This document shows positions 45,343 through 54,090 of a DNA stretch of 64,000 bases, one piece after another; position 1 is the first letter of the stretch; each line of letters begins with the position of its first letter. The translations under genes were made by a program, and so were the position numbers. Source of the stretch: an uncultured archaeon (GTDB lineage: Archaea; Thermoproteota; Nitrososphaeria_A; Caldarchaeales; Wolframiiraptoraceae); the NCBI GenBank assembly GCA_938083505.1, contig CALKCF010000004.1:93630-157629 (forward strand). Reading direction: 5' to 3'. A model generated the notes under the pieces. The model searched no databases and was not told the DNA's origin. It was given only the letters and a program-made list of their open reading frames with translations.

Positions 45343-46465
45343 TCATGTTTTTTCCATGAAGACTATGCTCTCCCTTGCCTCACCGATCTTTATAACCCTT
45401 CTTGTTGTTGCAACCCTTCTATTTACTATGCATATCTTATTAACCTTGAAGCCTATATCCTCAGCCAACTTAGCAATCAAGGTATCAGATTCGACTACTC
45501 TATCAGGAAAGACTCCGCCTGCGACTACGAGAGCTACCTTACCTTTTGGTTTCAGCACCCTAAACATCTCAGAGAGGGCCCTCTGCATATCTGAGAAATA
45601 CGCTTTTGCAATTATGGGAAGATTTAGTTCAGGAAATGGGTCCTTAACGTTTTTTGGGTTCAGGCCTAAGTAGGAGCGAACAGCATCAACCTTGACACCT
45701 GGCAGAAAGAGCTCGTATTCTATCTTATAGACCGTTGTATATTCTATTTTGTTCAGGTATGGCGGCGACGTTATTATTGCATCAAACACCTCGTCAGGTA
45801 GTTGGAGCACCCTCGCATCGCCTAGCATTATCCTAATGTCACAATCCTCAAGATTTATTGACCTAACGTCTCTGATCATTTTCTTTATGATCCTCCTGAA
45901 GAACTTCCTGAATGGCGGCGTCGGTTTCTTCACTATCTTTATCACACCACCGTCCTTGTAAGCGTAAGAGACCTCCATGGCAGCCCTCATGAGGGCGAGC
46001 ATGAAAAAGCCCTTAACACTTTCATCCATCTCAGCTATCTTATCTCTGAAGAATATGACATCCTCAAGGACAGGTCTACTGAATGCTTTCTTTACGAGGG
46101 GGTCAAGCCCCTCCAACGAGGGCTTAGAGAAAGGGGTCAAGAACAAATACGTGGCCGCTTTTTCTAGTAAATCCGCGTCGTATCTAGTGGTCTTTGTTTG
46201 TGAGACGAATACTGCTAAGGGTGATGAATCTATGCCGCAAGAGTTTACACCGACCTCCATGCAGGCGAGTGTCGTCGTCCCGGAACCGAGGAACGGATCA
46301 AGTACCCAATTACCTCTGCCCAAGTTGAACTCCTTAAGCATCAACCAGACAAAATCTCTTGAGAAGCCCTCTTTAAAGAAAAAACCAGTTGTGGACAGGT
46401 ATGTTCTTGTTTGGGACGAAGGTCACGAGACTTCCGAGGTCGTATCTCTCCTCGATAAGGAACAT
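45343..46465 (-). CDS. SPPY-type DNA/RNA methyltransferase, N-terminus frameshifted
   Basis: The intact part carries VLDPFLGSGTTTLACMEVG (SAM-binding) and ITSPPYLNKIEY (catalytic SPPY, as in cytosine-N4 or RNA N2-guanine methyltransferases). The intact frame begins near 46344, but an ATG at 46465 opens another frame encoding FVPNKNIPVHNWFF. Dropping one base from the A6 run at 46379-46384 (T6 in the sense strand) joins it as NWFFFKEGFSRDFVWLML, the family-like N-terminus. The restored gene starts 3 nt after the PfpI gene. No restriction endonuclease is nearby, so it is probably not a classical R-M enzyme. Confidence 0.75.
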
Positions 46466-46468
46466 ACG

Positions 46469-47011
46469 CTAATTCCCTCTTAGCCTAGAGGCCTCCTCTA
46501 TTATTGTCTTGCAGAAGCTTGGAAGATCGTCAGGAACTCTGGACGTTATTATGTTCCCGTCTACGACTACCGGAGCGTCTATGAATATCGCACCTGCGTT
46601 TATTACATCATCTTTAATTCCGCTGACACATGTCACTTTCTTCTTACTTAAAAGTTTGGCGGATATCAGAAGTTGTGACCCATGACATATGGCGCCTATT
46701 ATCGCTCCCTTCTGCCCGTACCTCTTGACAAACTCCATGACCCTGCTATCCCTTCTCAGCCTGTCGGAAGCCCAGCCGCCAGGAATTATAAGTATATCAA
46801 AGTCTTTGGTAAGGGCCTCGTCTATCGTTAGGTCCGGGACAATTGATAAGCCACGTTTACCTTTATACGTTCCCTTTACTGGCGCCACGACTTTCACATC
46901 GGCACCTTCTTCTTTAAACCTGAGCAACGTATAGTGGAGTTCCAGGTCTTCGTAGTCAGGACCGGTAAGTATCGCCACACTTTTGCCCGAAAGGCTCAAG
47001 TTTAACACCAT
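46469..47011 (-). CDS. DJ-1/PfpI-family protein
   Basis: A 180-residue protein with SVAILTGPDYEDLELHYTL, LIIPGGWASDRLRR and the nucleophile elbow GAICHGSQLL (Cys-His). Such proteins are cysteine hydrolases, glyoxalases or chaperones; the reaction is not predictable here. It is the first gene of a pair with the SPPY methyltransferase. Confidence 0.85.
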   Translation of the reverse strand: MVLNLSLSGKSVAILTGPDYEDLELHYTLLRFKEEGADVKVVAPVKGTYKGKRGLSIVPDLTIDEALTKDFDILIIPGGWASDRLRRDSRVMEFVKRYGQKGAIIGAICHGSQLLISAKLLSKKKVTCVSGIKDDVINAGAIFIDAPVVVDGNIITSRVPDDLPSFCKTIIEEASRLRGN

Positions 47012-47103
47012 CTATTACTGTTAATGTTTTATATAAAAAATTAGCACGTGTTATTAAGCCCTTATATAGAACAAGCGACAGAATCAACTTTGAGGGAGGG
47101 CTT

Positions 47104-47421
47104 TTGCAAGAAGAAATGCCTACTGTAAAGCAAGTTATCGAGGCACTTAAGAACTGCTACGATCCAGAGATTCCAATAAATATCGTGGACCTAGGGCTTA
47201 TATATGACGTTCAAGTGAGGGATGATGCTAGCGTATATGTTAAGATGACCCTTACGGCTCCAGGCTGTCCGATAGCATATTTTCTCGTAGAGCAAGTGAA
47301 GGAAGCTATAATGAATAGTGTAAAAGGTGTTCAAAGGGTTGACGTGGAGTTGGTATTCGACCCACCATGGAATCCGGGAATGATGAGCGAAGAGGCCAAG
47401 AAGATGCTCGGCATTAAATGA
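47104..47421 (+). CDS. MIP18/PaaD-like (DUF59) protein
   Basis: A 105-residue protein with NCYDPEIPINIVDLGLIYDV and TLTAPGCPIAYFLVEQVKE, including the conserved Cys, and FDPPWNPGMMSEEAKK. It resembles SufT/MIP18 factors for Fe-S cluster assembly. The TTG at 47104 follows GGGAGGG; an ATG lies four codons later. TATA-like CTTATATAG is at about 47060. Confidence 0.85.
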   Translation: MQEEMPTVKQVIEALKNCYDPEIPINIVDLGLIYDVQVRDDASVYVKMTLTAPGCPIAYFLVEQVKEAIMNSVKGVQRVDVELVFDPPWNPGMMSEEAKKMLGIK

Positions 47422-47512
47422 ATTAATCTTTACACTAGACCGCAACTCAATAAATACGTCGAGGAAAGCTTAAACAAAGGCTTTATCGAATGCATAAAGG
47501 GTTAACTGGTAC

Positions 47513-49846
47513 ATGAGGCTGGAACCGAGGATACAGGAAAAGGTATGGTACCCATCGATTGAGAAAAAGGTGCTAGAGATTTGGGAGTCAGAAAAACTTT
47601 ACAAATTTAACGTAAGAAGTAAGAAGAAAAAATTCATCATAGATACACCGCCACCGTACCCATCAGGAAGACCTTGGCATATAGGGGCGGTAGCCCAGTA
47701 TTCCCAGATCGATATGATAGCAAGGACTGCAAGGATGCTAGGTTATGAGGTGCTGTTCCCTATAGGCATCGATAGGAACGGTATACCCGTTGAACTTTAT
47801 GTCGAAAAGGTGTATAAGGTATCTATGAGGTTTGTGCCAAGGAAAGAGTTCATTGAACTTTGTAGTAAAGCCCTCGATGAACTAGAGGCAGAGATGTTAT
47901 CAATAATGCGAAGGATGGGCTTGAGTTCTGACTTTAAAAATTACTACAGGACAGACTCTCCGGAGTATAGGGCTTTAACCCAAAAGACCTTCATCAAACT
48001 CTGGAACGAAGGTCTGATCTATGAAGCAACAAGACCAAACAACTACTGCTGGGAATGCGGAACGACTATCGCTGATGCCGAGGTAGAATACGAAGAGCTT
48101 CCAACAAGACTCGTCTACATGAAGTTCAAGGTCAAGGAGACGAACGAAGATCTGATCATTGCGTCAACTAGGCCAGAACTTCTGTGTTCCTGTAGAGCCG
48201 TCATTGTGAACCCGAACGACGAAAGATACACTCACATTCATGGATTACATGCAATAGTTCCGATCTACTTAACAGAAGTGCCCATAATACCGCATCCGAC
48301 AGCCAGACCCGAATTCGGTACTGGCGCTATGATGATTTGCAGTTACGGTGACTACACGGACGTTCAACTATTCAGGGAACTTGGCTTGGAAGAAGTCGTG
48401 GCAATAGGTGAAGACGGAAGGATGACTGAAAAGGCGGGCAGGTATGCAGGTCTTAGAGTTGAAGATGCTAGGGAGAAGATCATCGAAGATATGAAACGTG
48501 AAGGATTTCTTGTAAAGGTTGAGAACATAGTCCACAGAACCCCAATCTGCGAGAGGAGCAAGACACCAATAGAAATCATCCCGATGAAGGAATATTATCT
48601 CAAACAACTCTATGCTGTGAAGGACCTGGATATGTTAGCAAGGAAGATGAAGTTCCACCCAGAGATGCACAGGCAGCTCTTACTGGACTGGATAAACTCT
48701 CTCAAGATAGATTATCCTATATCCAGGCGAAGGTACTACGCTACCGAGATACCGATCTGGTACTGTAAAACCTGTGGTACTCCCCTAGTGCCGCCGCCTA
48801 ATAAATACTACAGGCCATGGTGCGAGCCACCTCCCTTTGAACGGTGTGAGAAATGCGGAAGCACGGAATTCATCGGTGAGGAGAGGACATTTGACACATG
48901 GATGGATTCAAGTATAACGCCGCTCTTCATAATCTCAAAGTATTGTGGTGACGCAAAATCCCACAAAACTCTCTATCCTATTAGTATCAGGCCACAAGGT
49001 AAGGACATAGTCAGGACTTGGCTTTACTATACTCTTCTTAGATGTTACCAGCTCACCGGAAAGGAACCTTTCAAGCAAGTCTGGATATCGGGCTTAGGTC
49101 TCGATGAGAAAGGGGAGAAGATGAGCAAGAGCAAGGGCAATGTCATAGACCCTCTTCCTATAATTGAGAACTACGGTGCCGATACGTTCAGGCTCTGGAA
49201 CGCGCAAGAAGCCAGCTTAGGTTATGACTTTAGAATATCTGAGGCGAAGATTGCTAGCGCCATGAAGTTCTTGACGAAGCTCTGGAATCTATCAAGGTTC
49301 GTATCCTCATTCCCAATACCGAGAAGGGCGAAACTTATGCCAACAGATAGATGGATACTTGCGGAACTTTCAACCTTAATACGTGAATCCTTAAAACACT
49401 ATAAGGACTTCAACTTCTTCTATCCTGCCAGGCTTGTCAGAGACTTTGTCTGGAATACATTCGCCGACCACTATGTGGAGATGGTAAAGGCAAGGGCTTA
49501 TGGTGTAGGGTTCACGAAGAGCGAGCAAAGGGCCGCTTGGTTTACATTACATACAGTACTTAAGAACGTCCTACTGCTATTGGCGCCCATAACACCTTTC
49601 ATAACAGATGTACTATGGAGGCGGCTCTATGGCAAACGTAGTATACACTTAGAGAGCTTTCCGAAGGCCATATGGCCCATTGCATACAAGAAGTTTACAA
49701 AGCCGCTTATCGAGTTTAATTCCAGCGTTTGGGCAAAAAAGAAAAATCTAGGCCTTTCTTTGAAGGACCCGATAGAATGTGATATACCAAGGAATCTCAA
49801 GATATTCGAGAAGGATCTTATAGCTATGCATAACGTAAAAAAATGA
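47513..49846 (+). CDS. valS: Valyl-tRNA synthetase
   Basis: A 777-residue class I synthetase. The HIGH-type motif is PPPYPSGRPWHIG, the KMSKS motif GEKMSKSKGNVIDP. The CP1 editing domain and CWECG/CKTCG/CEKCG zinc knuckles are present. This is the archaeal ValRS pattern, distinct from IleRS and LeuRS. It attaches valine to tRNA-Val. The ATG at 47513 follows the MIP18 gene by about 90 nt. Confidence 0.92.
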   Translation: MRLEPRIQEKVWYPSIEKKVLEIWESEKLYKFNVRSKKKKFIIDTPPPYPSGRPWHIGAVAQYSQIDMIARTARMLGYEVLFPIGIDRNGIPVELYVEKVYKVSMRFVPRKEFIELCSKALDELEAEMLSIMRRMGLSSDFKNYYRTDSPEYRALTQKTFIKLWNEGLIYEATRPNNYCWECGTTIADAEVEYEELPTRLVYMKFKVKETNEDLIIASTRPELLCSCRAVIVNPNDERYTHIHGLHAIVPIYLTEVPIIPHPTARPEFGTGAMMICSYGDYTDVQLFRELGLEEVVAIGEDGRMTEKAGRYAGLRVEDAREKIIEDMKREGFLVKVENIVHRTPICERSKTPIEIIPMKEYYLKQLYAVKDLDMLARKMKFHPEMHRQLLLDWINSLKIDYPISRRRYYATEIPIWYCKTCGTPLVPPPNKYYRPWCEPPPFERCEKCGSTEFIGEERTFDTWMDSSITPLFIISKYCGDAKSHKTLYPISIRPQGKDIVRTWLYYTLLRCYQLTGKEPFKQVWISGLGLDEKGEKMSKSKGNVIDPLPIIENYGADTFRLWNAQEASLGYDFRISEAKIASAMKFLTKLWNLSRFVSSFPIPRRAKLMPTDRWILAELSTLIRESLKHYKDFNFFYPARLVRDFVWNTFADHYVEMVKARAYGVGFTKSEQRAAWFTLHTVLKNVLLLLAPITPFITDVLWRRLYGKRSIHLESFPKAIWPIAYKKFTKPLIEFNSSVWAKKKNLGLSLKDPIECDIPRNLKIFEKDLIAMHNVKK

Positions 49847-49853
49847 ACATAAT

Positions 49854-50783
49854 TTAATGTACTACTTTGCTCCAGTATTCATCGACTTGTTTCTGTATCT
49901 CGGCAATTGCACCCTCATTCTTCACCGGTTTAAACAAGTGAGCAAACCTTCTTTGAACTTTCAGGTAATCCTCGACCGGTCTTCTTTTTGGCGGAATGTA
50001 TGTGTGTGTCACTTCACCGTAAACTGCCTCCTTTAACGGCCATATTCCAGTCTCGACTGCAAGCCTAGCTAATTTTACAGATTCTGAAACTTCTGCACCC
50101 CAGCCCGTAGGACATGGGGAAAGCGCCAAGAAGAGCTTCGGTCCCTTGAAGTTAAGCGACTTCTCAACCTTCCTAAACATGTCAACCACATGCGATGGTG
50201 ATATCGTTGCAACATACGGCGGCCTGTGACTTCGCCATATCTCAAATAGGTCCTTCTTGGGAAGAAAGTTCCCCATGGGGTATAGGTGCGTGGGTCTTGT
50301 GGTTGTAGTTCCGCTACCTATTGGTGATGAGGAGGAGGCTTGAAAACCGGTGTTACCATACGCCTCGTTGTCTACACATAGGTAGAAGAAGTCTAGGTTC
50401 CTATGTATGGCTCCTGAGGTTGATTGCAGACCTATGTCAGAGGCGGCACCGTCTCCTGTTACAACTACAACCTTAAGGTTCTCAGTCGGGTCTATTTTGC
50501 CCTTTTTGATGAGTATGTCTAGTGCGTCTCTTATACCCTGTGCACCAGCTGGTGCTGAACCCATGGCTGTGTAAAACCACGAAGATTTAAGTGGTGTGTA
50601 CGGGAATGTTGCCATTAAAGTTACACAACCAGCCGCATTTACCCAAACAACGTTATCACCCAACGCCTTATGGAAAAGCCTGATTACAAGTAGAGCCCCG
50701 CAACCAGCACAAAGAGACGTTCCTGAGACGAGGAATTCTTCCCTGGGCACATCCTTTAATGTTTTGTACTTCGTGATGCTCAC
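49854..50783 (-). CDS. porB: Pyruvate:ferredoxin oxidoreductase, beta subunit
   Basis: A 309-residue TPP-binding subunit with CAGCGALLVIRLFHKALG (cluster cysteines), VVTGDGAASDIGLQ (TPP-Mg motif) and NEAYGNTGFQASSS. A later Cys is in LSPCPTGWG. It decarboxylates pyruvate to acetyl-CoA, reducing ferredoxin. It is the last gene of the operon, 4 nt after porA. Confidence 0.93.
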   Translation of the reverse strand: MSITKYKTLKDVPREEFLVSGTSLCAGCGALLVIRLFHKALGDNVVWVNAAGCVTLMATFPYTPLKSSWFYTAMGSAPAGAQGIRDALDILIKKGKIDPTENLKVVVVTGDGAASDIGLQSTSGAIHRNLDFFYLCVDNEAYGNTGFQASSSSPIGSGTTTTRPTHLYPMGNFLPKKDLFEIWRSHRPPYVATISPSHVVDMFRKVEKSLNFKGPKLFLALSPCPTGWGAEVSESVKLARLAVETGIWPLKEAVYGEVTHTYIPPKRRPVEDYLKVQRRFAHLFKPVKNEGAIAEIQKQVDEYWSKVVH

Positions 50784-50787
50784 CCTA

Positions 50788-52011
50788 CTAACCTCCAGAG
50801 GCGATTTTCAACAGAGATTCAACAAGTATCGCTTCATCCTCGCGGAATAACAACAAGGGCCCATCTGGTCTTGCCCCGAGCGATGCCAACCTTTCAGCAA
50901 CACTTACGGCATGCCTGAACTCTTCTAGGCTTATGGATTTGCCACCTAGGCCTACAATGACCGGCAGAATGACCTTAGGCCTGTCCTCCAAATGGTAGAG
51001 CGCCTCAGCAATTTCTGGGCAGATTATTCCACCTTTACCTACGGATATGTTCTGGTCAATGACCAATACGCACCTCTTACCCCTTAGGCTTTTGATGACG
51101 TCATCCGTCGGGAAAGGTCTGAACAACCTAATTTTGAACAATCCTACTTTATACCCCTCACCCCTCAGAACACTTACAGCATACTTGCCGGCAGATGCAA
51201 AGGAGTTGGACATGACGACTACCGTATCAGCATCATCCATCATGTACTCCTCAACGGGTGCATAATCTCTAGAAAACGTTTTTTCAAATTCTTTTGCCGC
51301 TTCCCTGAACACGCTAAGGGCATTGCGTGATGCCATATGCATTTGGTATTTAAAGAACGAGTACAAGGGTGGAATAAGTACCGGTATACCTTTTGCGACA
51401 GGTTTCGAAGCCCTTATTGGGTTGACGGGTTTGTACTCTGGAAGGAATTCGTCTACTGCGTCCTGTTCAGGTAAATCGACGCGCTCCCTTGTGAACGAAA
51501 GGTGAAAGCCATCTATATTTACAATGGCTGGTAACAAAACTCTGTGGTCTTCGGCCACTCTGTACGCAAGAAGTACGAGGTCTAGTGCTTCTTGCACGTT
51601 CTCCGCATAGAAGTGGAGAAATCCAGAATCCCTCGCCGCGAGTACGTCGTTGTGGTCAGGCTCGAGCGTTATCGGAGCTGCCAAAGCCCTTGCGACGTTG
51701 ACAAGCACTAATGGAGCCCTCCAACCAGCTATGCTGTAAAGCATCTCAAAACCGTACAAAAGACCTTGGCTCGATGTTGCCGTGAAAACCCTAGCACCAG
51801 TCGCTGCAGCCGTGCCCGCCGCCGTCAGCAAAGAATGCTCGGATTCCACCTGCATGAATGTAGCATCCATCTCTCCCTTTCTTACCCACTCGCTCAGGAT
51901 TTCGATTATCTCGGTTTGGGGCGTGATCGGATAAGCTGGGATATAATCGACCCTTGCTAACCTTGCGGCCCACGCGACGGCCTGTGAACCTGTAAGCATC
52001 TTCAGGACCAT
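50788..52011 (-). CDS. porA: Pyruvate:ferredoxin oxidoreductase, alpha subunit
   Basis: About 407 residues with LTGSQAVAWAARLARVDYIPAYPITPQTE (split family start), VESEHSLLTAAG and TSSQGLLYGFEM, then GLGGKSISLEEF. The ATG at 52011 is chosen; an upstream frame start at 52128 lies inside the preceding gene and adds a non-family peptide. The start overlaps the end of the gamma-delta gene by 10 nt. Confidence 0.92.
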   Translation of the reverse strand: MVLKMLTGSQAVAWAARLARVDYIPAYPITPQTEIIEILSEWVRKGEMDATFMQVESEHSLLTAAGTAAATGARVFTATSSQGLLYGFEMLYSIAGWRAPLVLVNVARALAAPITLEPDHNDVLAARDSGFLHFYAENVQEALDLVLLAYRVAEDHRVLLPAIVNIDGFHLSFTRERVDLPEQDAVDEFLPEYKPVNPIRASKPVAKGIPVLIPPLYSFFKYQMHMASRNALSVFREAAKEFEKTFSRDYAPVEEYMMDDADTVVVMSNSFASAGKYAVSVLRGEGYKVGLFKIRLFRPFPTDDVIKSLRGKRCVLVIDQNISVGKGGIICPEIAEALYHLEDRPKVILPVIVGLGGKSISLEEFRHAVSVAERLASLGARPDGPLLLFREDEAILVESLLKIASGG

Positions 52012-52883
52012 ACGCTCTCCCTCTCCGCTTTTATCGCCTTCATCGGACACTCTACGGCGCACACTAGGCAACCTTTGCAGCTGTCGTAGTTTATGAGCGG
52101 GTAACCTTGCTCGTCCAAAGATATACACGATTCAGGACAGTAGATATAGCAGATGCCGCACGCTGTACAAAGATTCCTATCTATGAGTGGTTTTAATACC
52201 CTCCAACTACCCGTTTTCCTTAGTGCTGTGTTGCCCATCGAGAGCAGGTCTGGGATACCCCTTTCGCCCATGTACCGGACTTCCACTACATTATGCAATG
52301 GCCTATACTCTAAACCGCATAGACTTATCGACTCTACGCTCGAGTAACATTCCTTGGCCAATTGGATATTCTTTTCTATCAGCTCAGGCTCTAGCCCCAG
52401 CTCTTCGAGCTCCTCACTCACGGAGTCGACCAAAGATTGGAGACCTATCAACCCTGAGAGCTTACAAGCTACTGCACCCATGGTAGCACTTAGGATGTCC
52501 TTTCCAACGTGCTTTAACGCGAGATCAGTTACGTCCCTATAGATCACGCGTATCTTCTTCGAGTCTACAATCGGCACATCTTTTGACGAATTGACAAAAA
52601 GAACAGACCCTTCAACCATACCATCGAGCGGTTTGACGGTCGGGTCGAATAATAATGAGGGTGATGTGACAAGTACATAGTTTGGGTTAAAGATGTGCCC
52701 GCGCTCCATTATCGGAGCGTCGGATAATCTTACGAACGTTGTTATAGGTGCTCCACGCCTCTCAGCACCGTATATAGCAAAGTCTTGGGCGAACAGTCCC
52801 TCGAAAAACGCGGCCTTGCTGAGTATACGGCCCGCCGTCTTGATACCCTGTCCGCCCCTTCCATGAAACCTAAACCTTATGAT
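52002..52883 (-). CDS. porGD: Pyruvate:ferredoxin oxidoreductase gamma-delta fusion
   Basis: The N-terminal part is the gamma subunit (FRFHGRGGQGIKTAGRILS, family start). The C-terminal part is delta with two ferredoxin motifs, CTACGICYIYCP and CKGCLVCAVECP. The first ATG in frame (52709) cuts off the conserved start. Coding similarity reaches back to a stop just before 52892, and no ATG, GTG or TTG lies in that interval. An excellent GAGGTGA (52893-52899) sits 9 nt before ATC 52883 and 12 nt before ATA 52880, so initiation is probably at ATC/ATA, or one base is wrong. Confidence 0.82.
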   Translation of the reverse strand: MIRFRFHGRGGQGIKTAGRILSKAAFFEGLFAQDFAIYGAERRGAPITTFVRLSDAPIMERGHIFNPNYVLVTSPSLLFDPTVKPLDGMVEGSVLFVNSSKDVPIVDSKKIRVIYRDVTDLALKHVGKDILSATMGAVACKLSGLIGLQSLVDSVSEELEELGLEPELIEKNIQLAKECYSSVESISLCGLEYRPLHNVVEVRYMGERGIPDLLSMGNTALRKTGSWRVLKPLIDRNLCTACGICYIYCPESCISLDEQGYPLINYDSCKGCLVCAVECPMKAIKAERESVWS

Positions 52884-52892
52884 AAAGAGGAT

Positions 52893-52899
52893 TCACCTC
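52893..52899 (-). promoter_or_regulatory. Strong ribosome-binding site without canonical start
   Basis: GAGGTGA on the minus strand matches the anti-Shine-Dalgarno complement perfectly. No ATG/GTG/TTG in frame follows within the gamma subunit; ATC (52883) and ATA (52880) are at suitable spacing. Confidence 0.6.
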
Positions 52900-53000
52900 A
52901 CTATAATTATGGCGTACGGATAATATAAACATTGAAAGTCGCGACCCTTCATTTCTTGAGTCCGAATAAACTTTTTAGCGTCCTATTGCTATTTAACGAT

Positions 53001-53060
53001 GGGGCATTGATGAGTACCGCCTTCTGAGTTGTGATGATGCGGGAGTACCACTGAAGCCCC
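53001..53060 (+). ncRNA. Box C/D sRNA 1
   Basis: Box C is TTGATGA (53007-53013), D' is CTGA (53024-53027), C' is GTGATGA (53031-53037) and D is CTGA (53051-53054). Guide 1 is GTACCGCCTT (10 nt), guide 2 TGCGGGAGTACCA (13 nt), with a 3-nt D'-C' gap. The ends GGGGC and GCCCC form a terminal stem. Archaeal C/D RNAs of this size guide 2'-O-methylation of rRNA or tRNA. Targets were not found by eye; the methylated base would pair 5 nt before D or D'. Confidence 0.85.
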
Positions 53061-53143
53061 AAACACTGCGTTCTATTTTTAATCCGACAAGAGACGCTGT
53101 GCTTTTCGGAAAAACGTTAAATCCGTCGAGGGGCATGTAAAGT

Positions 53144-53204
53144 GTAGCGATGATGAGTCTGACCAGGCTGAAAGGATGATATGGATCTTGAGCTCTGAGC
53201 CCTA
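53144..53204 (+). ncRNA. Box C/D sRNA 2
   Basis: Box C is ATGATGA (53150-53156), D' is CTGA (53168-53171), a degenerate C' (ATGATAT, 53176-53182), and D is CTGA (53195-53198). Guide 1 is GTCTGACCAGG (11 nt), guide 2 GGATCTTGAGCT (12 nt). The terminal stem is weak, and C' deviates from consensus, but the order and spacing are correct, and a TATA-like element lies at the expected distance upstream. Confidence 0.75.
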
Positions 53205-53304
53205 TTAAATTTCGGAACGGGTAGTATTTTCAGTGATTGAGGAAAAAGATCTTCCAATATTGTATGGTTAGTTATCCCGTATTCTAAGACCTTTTCCTTG
53301 AATC

Positions 53305-54090
53305 CTATATTAATGATTCGGACTTGTGACTTCCTAACCAGATTTCGTAAAAGCTTGATATGGCCCGGGAGAACTCTGACTCGTAGTTGTCGCGATTACT
53401 GGCTGACATATAATCATAGACAAGTAGACATTGAAGGACGATGAGGGATAACTTCCTGAATCGTGGGTCAGTCCTATGTATCATCCGTTCGTAGATTCCA
53501 TTCCTAATTGATTGGAAGGCCAAGTTATTTAAGTCTCCAGCACTCAGTTCGGTTAGACATTTCCTAAGCACTTCTCTATCCTCATTTTCTAGGAAGTACT
53601 CGAGGACCTTTCTCAGACTATCTTTCATAACCTCGAACTCGGACTTAGTAGTTTTTCTCAGCCTCTTGATTACTTCTTTCTCCCTCTTCTCTACACCCAT
53701 CGCATGATGATGGAAATAGATGGCGAATACTATAGAATAGTAGTCTGGTATATACTTCCTCCTCTCTTTTACAAATCGGTCTGCTAAGTAGGCTGATACA
53801 AACTCGTGACCTATAAACGACAGGTACTTCTCCCCACTCTCCATATCTTCCTTCATATTTCTCTCGGTCTGATAAAATGCCTTGCCGGAGTCGTGAAATA
53901 TTATCGCCAACTTAACGAGCTCCTTAAAGTTTGGAACACAAAGAATACCGACTACGAAATTGTTTAGACGACTGTTGTCTAGATCCTCGATCAAGGCAAC
54001 ACTCTCCTTGATATGTTCTCTTAAGAACTCTTTTACCTCTTGACCATTCCTCATCTTTCTGTAATAGCTCAATACATCGTTTGATATCAT
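53305..54090 (-). CDS. cas3'': CRISPR-associated HD nuclease Cas3''
   Basis: A 261-residue HD-domain nuclease: LAIIFHDSGKAFYQTE supplies the HD pair, GHEFVSAY and YFHHHAMG the further histidines, and LLVYDYMSAS the last Asp. It cuts ssDNA of the target displaced by Cascade. In type I-A it is a separate gene from the helicase, as here. The start overlaps the cas3' stop by 4 nt. It is the last gene of the leftward operon. Confidence 0.93.
   Translation of the reverse strand: MISNDVLSYYRKMRNGQEVKEFLREHIKESVALIEDLDNSRLNNFVVGILCVPNFKELVKLAIIFHDSGKAFYQTERNMKEDMESGEKYLSFIGHEFVSAYLADRFVKERRKYIPDYYSIVFAIYFHHHAMGVEKREKEVIKRLRKTTKSEFEVMKDSLRKVLEYFLENEDREVLRKCLTELSAGDLNNLAFQSIRNGIYERMIHRTDPRFRKLSLIVLQCLLVYDYMSASNRDNYESEFSRAISSFYEIWLGSHKSESLI

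Larger units (their letters stand above)
52900..53304. other. Intergenic region holding two box C/D sRNA genes
   Basis: About 400 nt between the oxidoreductase operon and the CRISPR interference operon. It contains two sRNA genes, each preceded by a TATA-like element: CTTTTTAG near 52971-52978 and CGTTAAATCC near 53114-53123. Each is about 26 nt before the RNA. The remaining sequence (53206-53304) shows no gene I can support. Confidence 0.6.

Noticed and set aside
45343..46465. Restriction-modification system around the SPPY methyltransferase
   Set aside because: No restriction endonuclease or specificity subunit is present among neighbours (PfpI, geranylgeranyl reductase).
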